Positions 35,307-44,438 of a DNA stretch of 64,000 bases are shown piece by piece. Under the pieces are notes generated by a model. That model was not told the DNA's origin. It made no database searches and saw nothing but the letters and a program-made list of their open reading frames with translations. The position numbers and the translations under genes are program-made. How positions within the stretch are numbered: the stretch's first letter is position 1; every line of letters starts with the position of its first letter. The DNA is from Niallia sp. Man26 (lineage in GTDB: Bacteria; Bacillota; Bacilli; Bacillales; Cytobacillaceae), in NCBI RefSeq assembly GCF_022049065.2, contig NZ_CP095745.1:169973-233972 (forward strand), read 5' to 3'.

Positions 35307-35810
35307 ATGGAAAATTGGGTTGAATTATCTACATTAGAATATAAAGAGGTATGGGATAGGATATATGATGACTTTAATTTTGAACCAAGCATATCAAACT
35401 TCCCATCTTTTGATGTTCACAAGCCATTTATAACTTATGATGTATCCTCATATATAAATTGGTCTGGAGATATAGATACTTATAATGAGATGTATTATGA
35501 CCTAGAGGATAAGTCATTGCTAGTATTTCAAGAACTCACACAGAAGAATGAATATATGTATGCGTTAGATTGGCATCATCCAGGTTATTGGATAAACCCC
35601 CGTTTAGAGTTTTTAAAAAGTGAGTTTGATGAATGGACAGTACCCATCTTTCCAAACGGTGATTATTACTTTTTTATTCATAAGAATTTTGAATGGGGAT
35701 TATTGGGACACCCTTGGGAAAGAACCATCACTATTTTTGGAAAAGAATTGATAAAAGGTTTTGAAAAACATCAACCGAGGATGTTTCAAAAGATATTACG
35801 TCAGGGATAA
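35307..35810 (+). CDS. DUF2716 family protein
   Basis: The ATG at 35307 has AAAGGTGG 8 bases upstream and gives 167 residues beginning MENWVELSTLEYKEVWD, the usual DUF2716 start. Further conserved parts are ITYDVS, NEMYYDLEDK, ALDWHHPGYW and the ending WERTITIFGKEL. An upstream ATG would add 23 residues made of repeat DNA and is unlikely. The family occurs singly in Bacillus and Paenibacillus near toxin-immunity genes; no function is known. Its damaged twin is at 43936-44438. Confidence 0.75.
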   Translation: MENWVELSTLEYKEVWDRIYDDFNFEPSISNFPSFDVHKPFITYDVSSYINWSGDIDTYNEMYYDLEDKSLLVFQELTQKNEYMYALDWHHPGYWINPRLEFLKSEFDEWTVPIFPNGDYYFFIHKNFEWGLLGHPWERTITIFGKELIKGFEKHQPRMFQKILRQG

Positions 35811-35818
35811 TTTAATTG

Positions 35819-35850
35819 TGGCTTTCCTTAATAAAAGGAAAGGCTTTTTC
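35819..35850 (+). terminator. Terminator of the DUF2716 gene
   Basis: GGCTTTCCTT and AAGGAAAGGC arms with a short loop, then TTTTTC. The same hairpin, damaged, follows the inverted copy. Confidence 0.75.
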
Positions 35851-36028
35851 TTTATGTTGCAGAAGGATTCCTCACAATTTGCATTGAATTATTATATTTA
35901 TTACATACACCTTAAGACAATGTGTTAACGGTACATTTTGTTATAGATACTGATGCAGATATAATTAAAGGCATCGTCTTTTTATGCAGTCCAATTACTT
36001 AGTCAAACAACAAGATAGGAGTTTAAAT

Positions 36029-36841
36029 ATGGTTGATAAGAAAGCAGTTAAAATACTCTTTAAGCGTTATTGGTCTTCTGCTGGATGGACAAATACCCAC
36101 CTTAGTAAAGAGGAATTACAATACGCCAAAGAAGCAAGGATTATGTTCGAACCAATAGAACAATCCCATGATGAAATTATCCATAACGTTAATGAATTTG
36201 TAAATATATTAGATTTAAAGGAAATTATTGAACAATTTATTGCAAGTTTATCTACAAGAAGACTTGACCTTCGATCCGCTTTAGGGTCTTACATAGTAGG
36301 CAAGCATCTATTAACACACACATTTACAGGGACGGAAACTTATTGTATTTATTGTGGATCATATAGTAAAACCCAAGAAAGACAAGATTTAAATATACTT
36401 AATTTTGAAAGGTTTAAATGGGGTGGAATACGTCACTTAGACCCTTTATATATAGCCTTTGATTTGAATCAATACTCAAATTCAGAAAAACTGGTACCTA
36501 CCTCAGAAGATTATGAAATCTTAAATAAGATATTAATTGCTATAAATGAACTCCCTCCAGAAGGAAAAATAAGAAATTTGGAAAAAGCACTTACTAAAAT
36601 TATTAAATCAAATAAAGAGGAAAGGGAAGTATTACTACAAATATTAGGTTATTGTTCTATATTGTCAAATAAAGAATATCCAGGTTTTATTAATAAGTTT
36701 ATTCCATTTGTCGAAAGGGAAGAGCCCAATCATTATAAAAATGATTGGACATATCCAGTTTGCTTTTGGACTGGTAAAAGTGGATTGAATAGAGAAGCTT
36801 TAAAGATAATTTTTCCTAATGCTATAGAATTTGTAAATTGA
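36029..36841 (+). CDS. Hypothetical protein with a CxxC motif, in duplicated segment
   Basis: TAGGAG lies 7 bases ahead of the ATG at 36029, giving 270 residues; the ATG at 35984 has no such site. The protein is soluble with a central YCIYCGSYSK (possible zinc knuckle) and WGGIRHLDPLYIAFDL, then a helical region (LEKALTKIIKSNKEERE) and the ending GKSGLNREALKIIFP. Similar proteins occur beside polymorphic-toxin immunity genes in Bacillus, but I cannot name a family. A truncated inverted copy lies at 41786-42212 and 43631-43711. Confidence 0.55.
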   Translation: MVDKKAVKILFKRYWSSAGWTNTHLSKEELQYAKEARIMFEPIEQSHDEIIHNVNEFVNILDLKEIIEQFIASLSTRRLDLRSALGSYIVGKHLLTHTFTGTETYCIYCGSYSKTQERQDLNILNFERFKWGGIRHLDPLYIAFDLNQYSNSEKLVPTSEDYEILNKILIAINELPPEGKIRNLEKALTKIIKSNKEEREVLLQILGYCSILSNKEYPGFINKFIPFVEREEPNHYKNDWTYPVCFWTGKSGLNREALKIIFPNAIEFVN

Positions 36842-36855
36842 AAAAGTATTTCCAC

Positions 36856-36960
36856 CACTTTGTGAAGAAATGCACTTAAATATTGGGGGCTTTCCTTAAA
36901 AAAGGAATGTTTTTTCTTAGTTCTTATGTCGTTAAAGTGACAGGTTACTGAAAGAAGGAA
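36856..36960 (+). repeat. Interspersed intergenic repeat, full-length copy at 36.9 kb
   Basis: About 105 bp: left block TTTGTGAAGAAATGCACTTA, centre GGGGGCTTTCCTTAAAAAAG with complementary arm, right block TTCTTATGTCGTTAAAGTG and ACAGGTTACTGAAAGAAGG. Together with 24813-24918 it defines the unit. Confidence 0.75.
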
Positions 36961-37019
36961 GCTAATTATAAATACCGAATTAGTAATTAAAAGACCAGAT
37001 AAATAGAGGGAAAAATAGT

Positions 37020-37601
37020 ATGAAAAAAATAATTGAAAAAGCGTTAAATTATAATGGTCCAATCGAGCAGTTTAAACAGAGTGGGTTAACTATTATCTAT
37101 CTTTCACAAGAGTTGAAAGAGGATAAGAAAATTGTTTTTCCCGACAATGTTGCTCATGCATTTTTTTCACCAGTAACAGATGAATTAATCTTACAAACCG
37201 AAAAAGAGCATAATATTAAGTTTCCAACTATCTATAAGGAACTAATTAAAGTGAGCAATGGTTTTTCATTAGAAAGTGGATATTTAGCCTTTTTTGGACT
37301 GCCATTAGGGTTATGGAAAGGTTTTTCTCAAAAGGAAAAAGCCTTTTTTTACCACGACATAATTCAAGTAAATAAGTCCGATGCTCCTAAGAAAATAACG
37401 AATAGATACTTTGTAATAGGTCAGGACTATGGTAATAATAATTGGTTCGGAATTAAGGATAATAAAATATTTGTTATTAATAAGTACGGTAAGCAGTTAG
37501 GAGAAATTGATTTTATTAACGAATGTATAAAATCGGTTGAGAAATATAATAGCAACTCTGATGAAGCAATCGCTTATATTAAGGATTTATTTGAAAATTG
37601 A
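37020..37601 (+). CDS. SMI1/KNR4-family protein (probable immunity protein)
   Basis: The 193-residue protein carries the SMI1/KNR4 (SUKH) pattern: EKEHNIKFPTIYKELIKVSNG near residue 60, a central F-G-L-P-L segment, YFVIGQDYGNNNWFGI, and the last strand with a helix (IDFINECI). In bacteria most SUKH proteins are immunity proteins of polymorphic toxins. No toxin gene is adjacent, so it is an orphan immunity gene. ATG with AGAGGG about 9 bases upstream. Confidence 0.8.
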   Translation: MKKIIEKALNYNGPIEQFKQSGLTIIYLSQELKEDKKIVFPDNVAHAFFSPVTDELILQTEKEHNIKFPTIYKELIKVSNGFSLESGYLAFFGLPLGLWKGFSQKEKAFFYHDIIQVNKSDAPKKITNRYFVIGQDYGNNNWFGIKDNKIFVINKYGKQLGEIDFINECIKSVEKYNSNSDEAIAYIKDLFEN

Positions 37602-37617
37602 AGTTAATCTTATTGTG

Positions 37618-37698
37618 CTAACGAGGGCGTTAATCCAGTAAGAATCAATGCTTCTTTATTGCTCTGGTACTAACGAGAGTTTAATGGCATAAGGAATG
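37618..37698 (+). repeat. Interspersed intergenic repeat, copy at 37.6 kb
   Basis: CGTTAATCCAGTAAGAATCA is followed by CTCTGGTACTAACGAGAG and TTTAATGGCATAAGGAATG, matching the centre and right block of the family with decay. Confidence 0.5.
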
Positions 37699-37731
37699 TT
37701 ATAATAATTTCTAAAAAGAGGGAAAATCAGC

Positions 37732-37971
37732 ATGACTATTTTAATGATTATTTTGGGTCTTTTTTCATTTTTTGGTTTGATATTTTTTTCCTTTAAAAAT
37801 AAAGAATTTTATCAAGAGGAAAGTTTCGATAATATTGGCTCTTCAGGAATTTTAGCTGAAATATTGCTTTATATAATTAGTTTATTACCTTGGTATTTAA
37901 TAAAGTTGTTTATGATTCTTCTTTTCTTAGGTATGTGCATATTTTGCTTGTGTTATTTTATTTATGCTTAG
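37732..37971 (+). CDS. Small two-helix membrane protein
   Basis: The 79-residue protein has a first hydrophobic segment at residues 2-21 (ILMIILGLFSFFGLIFFSF) and a second covering residues 45-78, joined by an acidic loop (YQEESFDNIGSSG). AGAGGG lies 11 bases ahead of the ATG. It resembles small membrane-type immunity proteins only in size; the family is not recognised. The next gene starts 75 bases later on the same strand. Confidence 0.55.
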   Translation: MTILMIILGLFSFFGLIFFSFKNKEFYQEESFDNIGSSGILAEILLYIISLLPWYLIKLFMILLFLGMCIFCLCYFIYA

Positions 37972-38046
37972 AAAAGACAAAGGAAACATTAGTCATAGAA
38001 AAGAGAAGAATAAAAATGCAAATTTTGAGGAAGAGTGGGTTGTTAA

Positions 38047-38463
38047 ATGAACAAAGAAATAGAAGAAATTATTGTTAAATCTTTCTTTGAAAAAAGATTA
38101 CAAAAAAGAGTGCTATTCGAATTAACGTCCCCCAAAAAACGAAGTAATGCATTAGATAGATTGAACCACAATTATCTAATTACACTTCGCAAGGAATTTT
38201 TGATTGAAATTGCCAAACCAAATTCAGACCCGTATGAAATAGAAAAAATAATGAGAAAGCAAGGAGCTGGTAATAGTTGTTATGTAATGTCGTGTGATTC
38301 TAGTTTGGATGGGAAAGAACTGCCTACATCAACGGCAATAGAACAATTAATTTGGTATCAAGCTGCTTCAATTATATCCTTTATACCTGGAAAATTAGCA
38401 TATTTTCAAGCAGAGTTGGATTACGGATTTCTCCCTAGATTTATTTTAAAAAGTTCATTATAA
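38047..38463 (+). CDS. Hypothetical protein of the immunity-array type
   Basis: The 138-residue soluble protein begins MNKEIEEIIVKSFFEKR, continues FELTSPKKRSNALDRLNHNY and YEIEKIMRKQGAGNSCYVMS, and ends in an aromatic segment (WYQAASIISFIPGKLAYFQAE). I have the impression of a Bacillus family that occurs singly beside toxin and immunity genes, but I cannot name it. It lies between repeats like its neighbours. Start choice is by frame; the ribosome binding site (AGAGTGGG) is weak. Confidence 0.5.
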   Translation: MNKEIEEIIVKSFFEKRLQKRVLFELTSPKKRSNALDRLNHNYLITLRKEFLIEIAKPNSDPYEIEKIMRKQGAGNSCYVMSCDSSLDGKELPTSTAIEQLIWYQAASIISFIPGKLAYFQAELDYGFLPRFILKSSL

Positions 38464-38549
38464 AGGTAATCAAATTATTATCATTTAGTGACTTAATAAG
38501 GGGAAGAACTGTTTTTGCTATTCTTTTTTAACGTCTGAAAGTAAGAGTG

Positions 38550-38597
38550 TGAAGAAATGCACTTAAGCTATCGGGGGCTATAGTGAAATAAGGGGAT
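38550..38597 (+). repeat. Interspersed intergenic repeat, left half at 38.55 kb
   Basis: GTGTGAAGAAATGCACTTAA is followed by CTATCGGGGGCTATAGTGAA and AATAAGGGG; the right block is missing. Confidence 0.6.
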
Positions 38598-38736
38598 GTA
38601 ATTTGATTTCCCTAAGAGTTCAGGGAAATCAGGGGTGAAATTGACTCAATATACTCAGTTATCCGCTAAACAAGAACAATTGTTCGTATAATACAATTGT
38701 TACGAATAATTGTTTACATAATATTTTTATGGTTTA

Positions 38737-39135
38737 TTAAAACGAATTGATTGTCTTAGTATATTCAAAAAAATCAACTAAATTAGTATCTAGGATTGTT
38801 TGTAGATCAACTAAGTTAATTCCATTACAATCTTTAACAGCTACCTTACAAAATGCGACTAAATCCTTCATTTTACTTGAAAGACAAGGAGAGAGAATAC
38901 CTTCTAGTAAATTAAAAGCATCTAGAGTAATATGCGGAAGCCCGAGCCTAAGTATAGCCACTATGTGCATTGCAAGATTAATACTAGCTTCGCAAGCTCT
39001 TTGTAGATTCAAAATAATGGAATCCTGTTTGGTGTAATTCTCTAAGTTTTTTGGATTTTGGTTATATTCCTCAGAAATCCGACTAATACAACGTTCAATA
39101 ATAGCTACCTTATTTAAAATTAGATCACTTTTCAT
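38737..39135 (-). CDS. hepT: HepT-like protein with destroyed active site, no MntA partner
   Basis: The 132-residue helical protein matches HepT (HEPN toxin, DUF86): an N-terminal CISRISEEY helix, RACEASINLAMHI, and the last two helices (GINLVDLQTILDT, LVDFFEYTKTI). In active HepT the R-x4-H-x-Y motif between helices forms the ribonuclease site, and its Tyr is AMPylated by MntA. Here the segment reads C-K-V-A-V-K-D-C: Arg, His and Tyr are all replaced. No nucleotidyltransferase gene is adjacent. The reading frame is open, so this is an inactive survivor and not an obvious pseudogene. Confidence 0.75.
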   Translation of the reverse strand: MKSDLILNKVAIIERCISRISEEYNQNPKNLENYTKQDSIILNLQRACEASINLAMHIVAILRLGLPHITLDAFNLLEGILSPCLSSKMKDLVAFCKVAVKDCNGINLVDLQTILDTNLVDFFEYTKTINSF

Positions 39136-39455
39136 ATATAATCACACTCTCAATTATTTGTAAGATCAGTTAAACCAAAGAGAAAATTTCAACGACTGCT
39201 GCTAATTTGTAGATATTAATGATAGATTGTATTTGCATATTACATAGGAAAAATAGATATGTCTATTTCAAAACCTATTACATGTTTACACCTGTATCTA
39301 AAAGTTTATTTATAAACTGTTCTTCTTAATCTCTCTTATACTATTCGTAAAATATGGATTATACGAATAGTATTAAATTTCCTATTTTATAATTAAACCA
39401 AATAATTTATGTGCACAATGAAAAAGAGACTCGTTTAATTCGAGGCTCTAGCTTC
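39136..39455. other. Intergenic stretch, no mntA gene
   Basis: The place where an mntA antitoxin gene would lie, ahead of hepT on the minus strand, has only AT-rich DNA with no open frame of note. A GAGACTC...GAGGCTC hairpin near 39427-39450 may be the terminator of the doc operon. Confidence 0.4.
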
Positions 39456-39845
39456 TTACTTATGATACGTATTTTTCCTTATAATTTCTACTGTCTCTTC
39501 AAAAGTTATTCTACCTGTAACAAAATCCACCGTTAAATCGGCTGCATGTTTCTCGTTCATTACACAAACATGACCATTGATGAATAGAAAGTAAGTCATA
39601 CAAGCAAAAGCAGTTCGCTTATTTGCGTTGTGAAAAACATGATTTTTGGCAATTGACTCAAACAAAGCAACAGCCTTCTCAAAAATGTCCTTATATAAGG
39701 AATCCCCAAACATGGTTTGAAATGGACGATTAATTGCACTATCCAATAAATTAGGCTCCTTAACTCCGACCATTTCTCCTTCGCTATATCTTTCAATTAA
39801 CTTTCGATTAATCTCATATGCTATCTCAGCAGATAGATACTTCAT
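39456..39845 (-). CDS. doc: Doc-family (Fic fold) toxin
   Basis: The 129-residue protein has the Doc/Fic motif HVFHNANKRTA (H-x-F-x-x-A/G-N-K-R) near residue 70 and the typical start YLSAEIAYEINRKLIE. Doc toxins phosphorylate elongation factor EF-Tu and halt translation. All catalytic residues are present, so it may be active. Its start codon overlaps the stop of the upstream small gene, the usual order antitoxin then toxin. It lies 320 bases from the hepT gene on the same strand. Confidence 0.85.
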   Translation of the reverse strand: MKYLSAEIAYEINRKLIERYSEGEMVGVKEPNLLDSAINRPFQTMFGDSLYKDIFEKAVALFESIAKNHVFHNANKRTAFACMTYFLFINGHVCVMNEKHAADLTVDFVTGRITFEETVEIIRKNTYHK

Positions 39846-39976
39846 CTTTCCACCAAATCCTTGAAGGTCTCGTCATACAAGCGAAAAACAACGTCTAAGG
39901 CTTCTTGATCAATCTTTTTTTCTAACTGAACCTCTTCATTTTTCTCGTTTCTTTTGTTCTTTTCAAATTCGCTCAT
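39842..39976 (-). CDS. Small antitoxin of the Doc system
   Basis: With the start at 39976 (GGGTGATG upstream on the minus strand) the protein has 44 residues, highly charged (EKNKRNEKNEEVQLEKKID) and ending LYDETFKDLVER. This last part looks like the C-terminal Doc-neutralising helix of Phd antitoxins, but the N-terminal DNA-binding domain of Phd is missing. An in-frame upstream start at 40027 would add 17 residues without giving such a domain. Autoregulation is therefore doubtful. The four-base overlap with doc supports coupled translation. Confidence 0.6.
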   Translation of the reverse strand: MSEFEKNKRNEKNEEVQLEKKIDQEALDVVFRLYDETFKDLVER

Positions 39977-40139
39977 GTCATCACCCGTTTTCTCCAAATT
40001 TCTTACCTTTATTATACCAAAAAGCAAAGCTCCATACTTATTTTACCTTTAAACTTATCTTTGTCTTACACCCATTTCTTAAAGAACATTTTCACCTGAA
40101 CCAATTCGGTGAAAATCAAGAACTGGATCATACGTAGCC

Positions 40140-40174
40140 ATTTATTACTGGAATGCTGCCAAGTTTGTTCTAAC
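40140..40174 (-). repeat. Interspersed repeat remnant on the minus strand
   Basis: TTACTGGAATGCTGCCAAG is the reverse complement of the GGCAGCATTCC block, followed by TTTGTTCTAAC. Confidence 0.5.
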
Positions 40175-40231
40175 AAGGAAAAAAACTAAAATAGAATATA
40201 TAACAAAAAAACATTCTAAGGAGTACTTCAA

Positions 40232-40648
40232 ATGGCTTCTATTGAAAGAAAGAAAATGGATAATGCTTTAAAACAGGTAGTAATTCCAGTATTAAGAGAA
40301 CAAGGTTTCAAAGGTTCTTTAACTCATTTTAGAAGAATGAATGAAAATAATATTGATTTATTAACATTTGAATTCAATAAATGGGGTGGGTCATTTACTG
40401 TGGCGGTAGGAATATGTCCCAAAGAAGGTGTAACATGGGAGGGAGAAAAAATACCATTAAATAAAATTAACGTTTACGATGTAGAAGATCGGTTAAAATT
40501 GGGAAACAAAACTTTTGCTGATGGTAATACTATTGTTTTTGATTATGAAAATGCAAAAACAGAAGAAGATTACAAACGAGTTGCTGAAGAAGTTCTTAGT
40601 TTATTAAAGACATCAGACGTTTCTTGGATTACTTCATTAGTTAAATAA
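40232..40648 (+). CDS. DUF4304 family protein (immunity-like)
   Basis: The 138-residue soluble protein shows the DUF4304 pattern: an N-terminal helix ending VIPVLREQGFKGSLTHFRR, then LLTFEFNKWGGSFTVAVGI, and a later YDVEDRLKLG. The family is common beside toxin immunity genes but its role is not proven. AAGGAG lies 9 bases ahead of the ATG. A weak hairpin and a repeat remnant follow at 40681-40752. Confidence 0.7.
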   Translation: MASIERKKMDNALKQVVIPVLREQGFKGSLTHFRRMNENNIDLLTFEFNKWGGSFTVAVGICPKEGVTWEGEKIPLNKINVYDVEDRLKLGNKTFADGNTIVFDYENAKTEEDYKRVAEEVLSLLKTSDVSWITSLVK

Positions 40649-40680
40649 AATACCACTAATAATAGACCCTTACATTTAGA

Positions 40681-40752
40681 GAAGCCGTTCTTTCAAGAAG
40701 GGCTTTTTTACTTATTGATCTATTACAGAAATGCTGCCCGGTTTGTACCATA
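40681..40752. repeat. Hairpins and a minus-strand repeat remnant
   Basis: AGCC...GGGCT with a T run (40681-40708) could end the DUF4304 gene. ATTACAGAAATGCTGCCCGG (40720-40739) is the reverse-complement repeat block. ACCACC...GGTGGT just after it (40758-40773) could end the minus-strand gene beyond. Confidence 0.5.
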
Positions 40753-40786
40753 AAAAAACCACCAACGAGGTGGTCATTGAAACCAT

Positions 40787-40978
40787 TTATTTATCTAAGA
40801 AACGATAGTAAAGTGCTATTACATAATTACCTATAATAAATACTGCATACATTTTAAACATAAATGCAAAGAAACCTTTGTTTTTGAAATTTAATAACAG
40901 ATAAAGAATAGACATTACTAATACAAGAATATATAAAGGTGCTATTACTAACTTTGAATATAGATCTGGTAACGTCAT
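40787..40978 (-). CDS. Small two-helix membrane protein
   Basis: This 63-residue protein has two hydrophobic segments (residues about 10-30, PLYILVLVMSILYLLL; and 36-58) with a short NFKNKG loop, and a basic C terminus. No strong ribosome binding site is visible: the nearest purine run is AAAGAAAAAAATG on the minus strand. It may be a real small gene, but this is uncertain. Confidence 0.4.
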   Translation of the reverse strand: MTLPDLYSKLVIAPLYILVLVMSILYLLLNFKNKGFFAFMFKMYAVFIIGNYVIALYYRFLDK

Positions 40979-41269
40979 TTTTTTCTTTCACCCTAGTTGA
41001 GATATTTCTTTTTTGCTTGCAATGAGTTTATTATATCTCTAGACGACATCCTTTGAATACTTTAACTTATTGGATTTCTGATTGCAATAATCTGCCATTC
41101 CTGTTTTATAAACGGAAGACCTTCCCTTTTTGCAGCAATACTACCCTGTTTTTTTATGTCTTTTACCAATAGTCCTCACATTTAATTTATATCATTAAAT
41201 GCCTAAACATAATTGTCCATTTGCTTTTTTTGTCTGATAATTATTAGTAAAGGGAGTGAATGGTGAAAA

Positions 41270-41539
41270 ATGAAGAAATTTCAAGTACATCTAAGTTTAA
41301 AGAATGGTAATAAACATACCTTTATTGAGTGGGCTCTAGGAGATCGAGAAATTATAAATAGAATTACAAACTCAGCTCTCGGTCGTTGGTATGTATTCAC
41401 CGAAAACTATGTTAGGTACCAAGTATTAAAAGAAGAAATAGTAAGTATAGGCATAACCTTAACAAATGAGCAAATGAATGATTACAACAAACAGCAAAAT
41501 GATTATTTACAACAATATGGTGATAGTGAATCCTATTAA
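41270..41539 (+). CDS. Small hypothetical protein
   Basis: The 89-residue protein begins KKFQVHLSLKNGNKHTFIEW, has WYVFTENYVRYQVLKEEIVSI in the middle and a Gln/Asn/Tyr-rich C terminus (YNKQQNDYLQQYG). It is soluble with a short beta-rich start. AAAGGGAG lies 13 bases ahead of the ATG, rather far. The family is not recognised. A strong terminator follows. Confidence 0.5.
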   Translation: MKKFQVHLSLKNGNKHTFIEWALGDREIINRITNSALGRWYVFTENYVRYQVLKEEIVSIGITLTNEQMNDYNKQQNDYLQQYGDSESY

Positions 41540-41548
41540 GAATAAGAA

Positions 41549-41581
41549 AAGACATCCCTTTCGAGAAGGATGTCTTTTTAG
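41549..41581 (+). terminator. Terminator
   Basis: AAAGACATCC and GGATGTCTTTTT arms with a loop of about 10 bases. Confidence 0.85.
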
Positions 41582-41785
41582 TTTGAGAGCTAGGAAGGAT
41601 TAATAACTGTCACTGGTGACAAAACACTACACTATCAATGGCTTCCTTTTATTAACTTTGTGAATAAATGTACTTAAATAAAACTGTCACTTTAACGCCA
41701 TAAGATCTAAGAAAAAACTTTCCTTTTTTAAGGAAAGCCCCCAAGGTTTAAGTACATTTCTTCACAAAGTGGTCGAAATACTTTT

Positions 41786-42212
41786 TCAATTTACTGATTC
41801 TATAGCATTAGGAAAAATTATCTTTAAAGCTTCTCTATTCAATCCATTTTTACCAGTCCAACAGCAAACTGGATATGTCCAATCATTTTTATAATGATTG
41901 GGCTCTTCCCTTTCAACAAATGGAATAAACTTATTAATAAAACCTGGATATTCTTTATTTGATAATATAGAACAATAACCTAATATTTGTAGTAATACCT
42001 CCCTTTCCTCTTTATTTGATTTAATAATTTTAGTAAGTGCTTTTTCCAAATCTCTTATTTTTCCTTCAGGAGGGAGTTCATTTATAGCAATTAATATCTT
42101 ATTCAAGATTTCATAATCTTCTGAGGTAGGTACCAGTTTTTTTGAATTTGAGTATTGATTCAAATCAAAGGCTATATATAAAGGGTCTAAGTGACGTATT
42201 CCACCCCATTTA
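41786..42212 (-). pseudogene. 3' part of the duplicated CxxC-motif gene, truncated by IS21-type element
   Basis: The last ~140 residues are nearly identical to those of the gene at 36029-36841 (YPVCCWTGKNGLNREALKI here, YPVCFWTGKSGLNREALKI there). Identity ends at CCCCATTTA at 42212, where the foreign block starts. The first 27 codons of the gene are found on the other side of the block at 43631-43711. The middle part is deleted. Confidence 0.85.
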
Positions 42213-42251
42213 GGTTTCTTAATAACTGTTGATAATTAGTAGATGGATTCA

Positions 42252-43540
42252 TTATTTATACACTTCTCCAATCGTTGCTAAATTTTTCTTTGCCAAATCA
42301 TCGATTTCAGGATAGTTATAGTAAGGCGCTGAAACAGCCAAACTTGCTTTGTAATGTGCCTCTTGATAATTTAGCTTCGCTTTGCTGATTGGATGCTGTG
42401 CAATGAGTTTCATGTTATAATAAATCCATAAATAGTTATCGTACACTTGTAAACCTACATTCTTCCCTTGATATTCTGGTGGTACGGAGTACTGGTTTGA
42501 TTTGTAGGAGATCATGTTGGATGCATTGACCTTTACTTGTGTATGCTTAATGCGATAGGAATCTCTTACTTTTTCAGTTGGTAGCTGGAGTAAGTGGTTC
42601 CTTTCTTTTTTAAATTCAATGATCGGGATTTTCCCTGTCCCTTGGTGAATCTGACGATTCACTCGGTTGGCTAAATCCAGTATAAATTGTTGCAGCTCCT
42701 CTAATGTGAATTGACCTTGATAGGCATGTATTTCGTCTAACAATTTCATTGTCGTTTCTATTTTCCCCTTTGTCCTTGGGCGTCCAGCGATACAAGCTTT
42801 TACTTTAAAACCAAAGTCTTTTGCGAATTGCTCAAACTTCGCATTTACTTTACCTGAAGAATGTTCTGTTCTTGCTTCATCCATCACTGTTTTCATATTA
42901 TCTGTAAGGAGTTCCGCAGGAACACCTCCAAGCGTTTCAAAAACTTCTGTTAGAAAGGAAAATAATGTACTTTGTGACTTTGAGATACTCATGTAGAATA
43001 CTCGTAATCTTGAGGTCGATAGAATGAGTGCAGCTACATTTATCTCGATCTGTTTACCATCTTTTGTTTCATATCGGATATTCTCCTTCCAATCTAATTG
43101 AGCTTGCTTACCTAGGGGAGTTTCATAACGAACAGTCCCATTGGGAGAAGCAATACGTTTATCTTCTCTAAAGTAAGCATTAAATTCGGGTATGCGTGCA
43201 ATATAAGCACGAAAGGTCGAAGCACCGCATTCTAATCCATGATTATCCTTTAAGTACTGCCAAAGTATCCTCCGATAATAAAACACCTGTTTAGAATCCT
43301 CTGATAAAAGTGCAGCGATTACTTCATAGTATTCATCAATCTTTGAAGACTTTTTCCGTGTCCTCTTAGGAACAAAACCATTTAAGTATTTGTCAACTGT
43401 TCGGCGGTCTACCCTTAATTCCTTGCCAATTTACTCTTATTAATTTTCATTTTCATATGCTCCATTATTTGTTTAAATTTTGGTAAGTCTGAAAGACTAT
43501 TAATCTCAAAATCAACATCGACATTAAATGATATATACAT
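42252..43540 (-). pseudogene. istA: IS21-family transposase IstA with a frameshift; istB absent
   Basis: From the ATG at 43540 (GAGGTGA upstream) the frame reads an N-terminal domain of about 38 residues. At about 43430 it shifts, after which ELRVDRRTVDKYLNG (HTH) and the rve integrase core follow: QAQLDWKENIRYE (first Asp), AELLTDNMKTVMDEA (second Asp), and the glutamate in RTKGKIETTMKLLDE, then the C-terminal SH3-like region. IstA is normally followed by the ATPase gene istB; no istB is present. The foreign block spans about 42213-43630, and TGTACATATTTA occurs twice near its right end (43584 and 43612), as IS21 ends have. Confidence 0.8.
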
Positions 43541-43935
43541 AGCTAGTCACCTCAAGACTAGTATGTAAAATGAAAGCAACTTTGTACATATTTATTCAAG
43601 CATTAATGTACATATTTAAAATAGCATTTCTACTAAGGTGGGTATTTGTCCATCCAGTGGTAGACCAATAACGCTTAAAGAGTATTTTAACTGCTTTCTT
43701 ATCAACCATATTTAAATTTAAACCCCTATCTTGTTTGATTAAGTAATTGAACTATATAAAAAGACGATAAAGTTAATTATATCTGCATCAGTATATATAA
43801 CAAAATCTACCTTTAACACATTGTCTTAAGGTGTATGTAATTGCTAATAAATATAATATTTCAATGCAAATTGTGAGGAATCCTTCTGCAACATAAAGAA
43901 AAAGCCTTCCCTTTTATTAAGGAAAGACAATTAAA

Positions 43936-44438
43936 TTATCCCTGACGTAATATCTTTTGAAACATTCTCGGTTGATGTTTTTCAAAACCTTTTATCAATT
44001 CTTTTCCAAAAATAGTGATGGTTCTTTCCCAAGGGTGTCCCAATAATCCCCATTCAAAATTCTTATGAATAAAAAGTAATAGTCACCGTTTGGAAAGATG
44101 GGTACTGTCCATTCATCAAACTCACTTTTTGAAAACTCTAAACGTGGGTTTATCCAATAACCTGGATGCTGCCAATCTAACGCATACATATATTCATTCT
44201 TCTGTGTGAGTTCTTGAAATGCTAGCAATGACTTATCCTCTAGGTCATAATACATCTCATTATAAGTATCTATATCTCCAGACCAATTTATATAGGAGGA
44301 TACATCATAAGTTATAAATGGCTTGTGAACATCAAAAGATGGGAAGTTTGATATGCTTGGTTCAAAATTAAGGTCATCATATATCCTATCCCATACCTCT
44401 TTATATTCTAATGTAGATAATTCAACCCAATTCTCCAT
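43936..44438 (-). pseudogene. Frameshifted second copy of the DUF2716 gene
   Basis: The first ~140 residues are almost identical to the gene at 35307-35810. A small deletion in the A-rich stretch near 44075 (coding FIHKN in the intact copy) shifts the frame, and the last 30 residues are lost in frame though the DNA remains recognisable to the stop at 43936. Confidence 0.85.

Larger units (their letters stand above)
35236..36942 (+). repeat. Segment present again in inverted orientation at 41685-44509
   Basis: From GGAGGTTAGTTCAACAAG to the right block of the repeat at 36.9 kb the sequence matches the reverse complement of 44509-41685 closely. The second copy has an IS21-type insertion and a deletion of about 300 bp. 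This segment is the intact copy and holds the DUF2716 gene and the next gene. Confidence 0.85.

Noticed and set aside
24049..41770. CRISPR array (because of recurring short blocks)
   Set aside because: The repeats are hundreds to thousands of bases apart, separated by genes, vary in sequence, and have no spacer regularity and no cas genes nearby.
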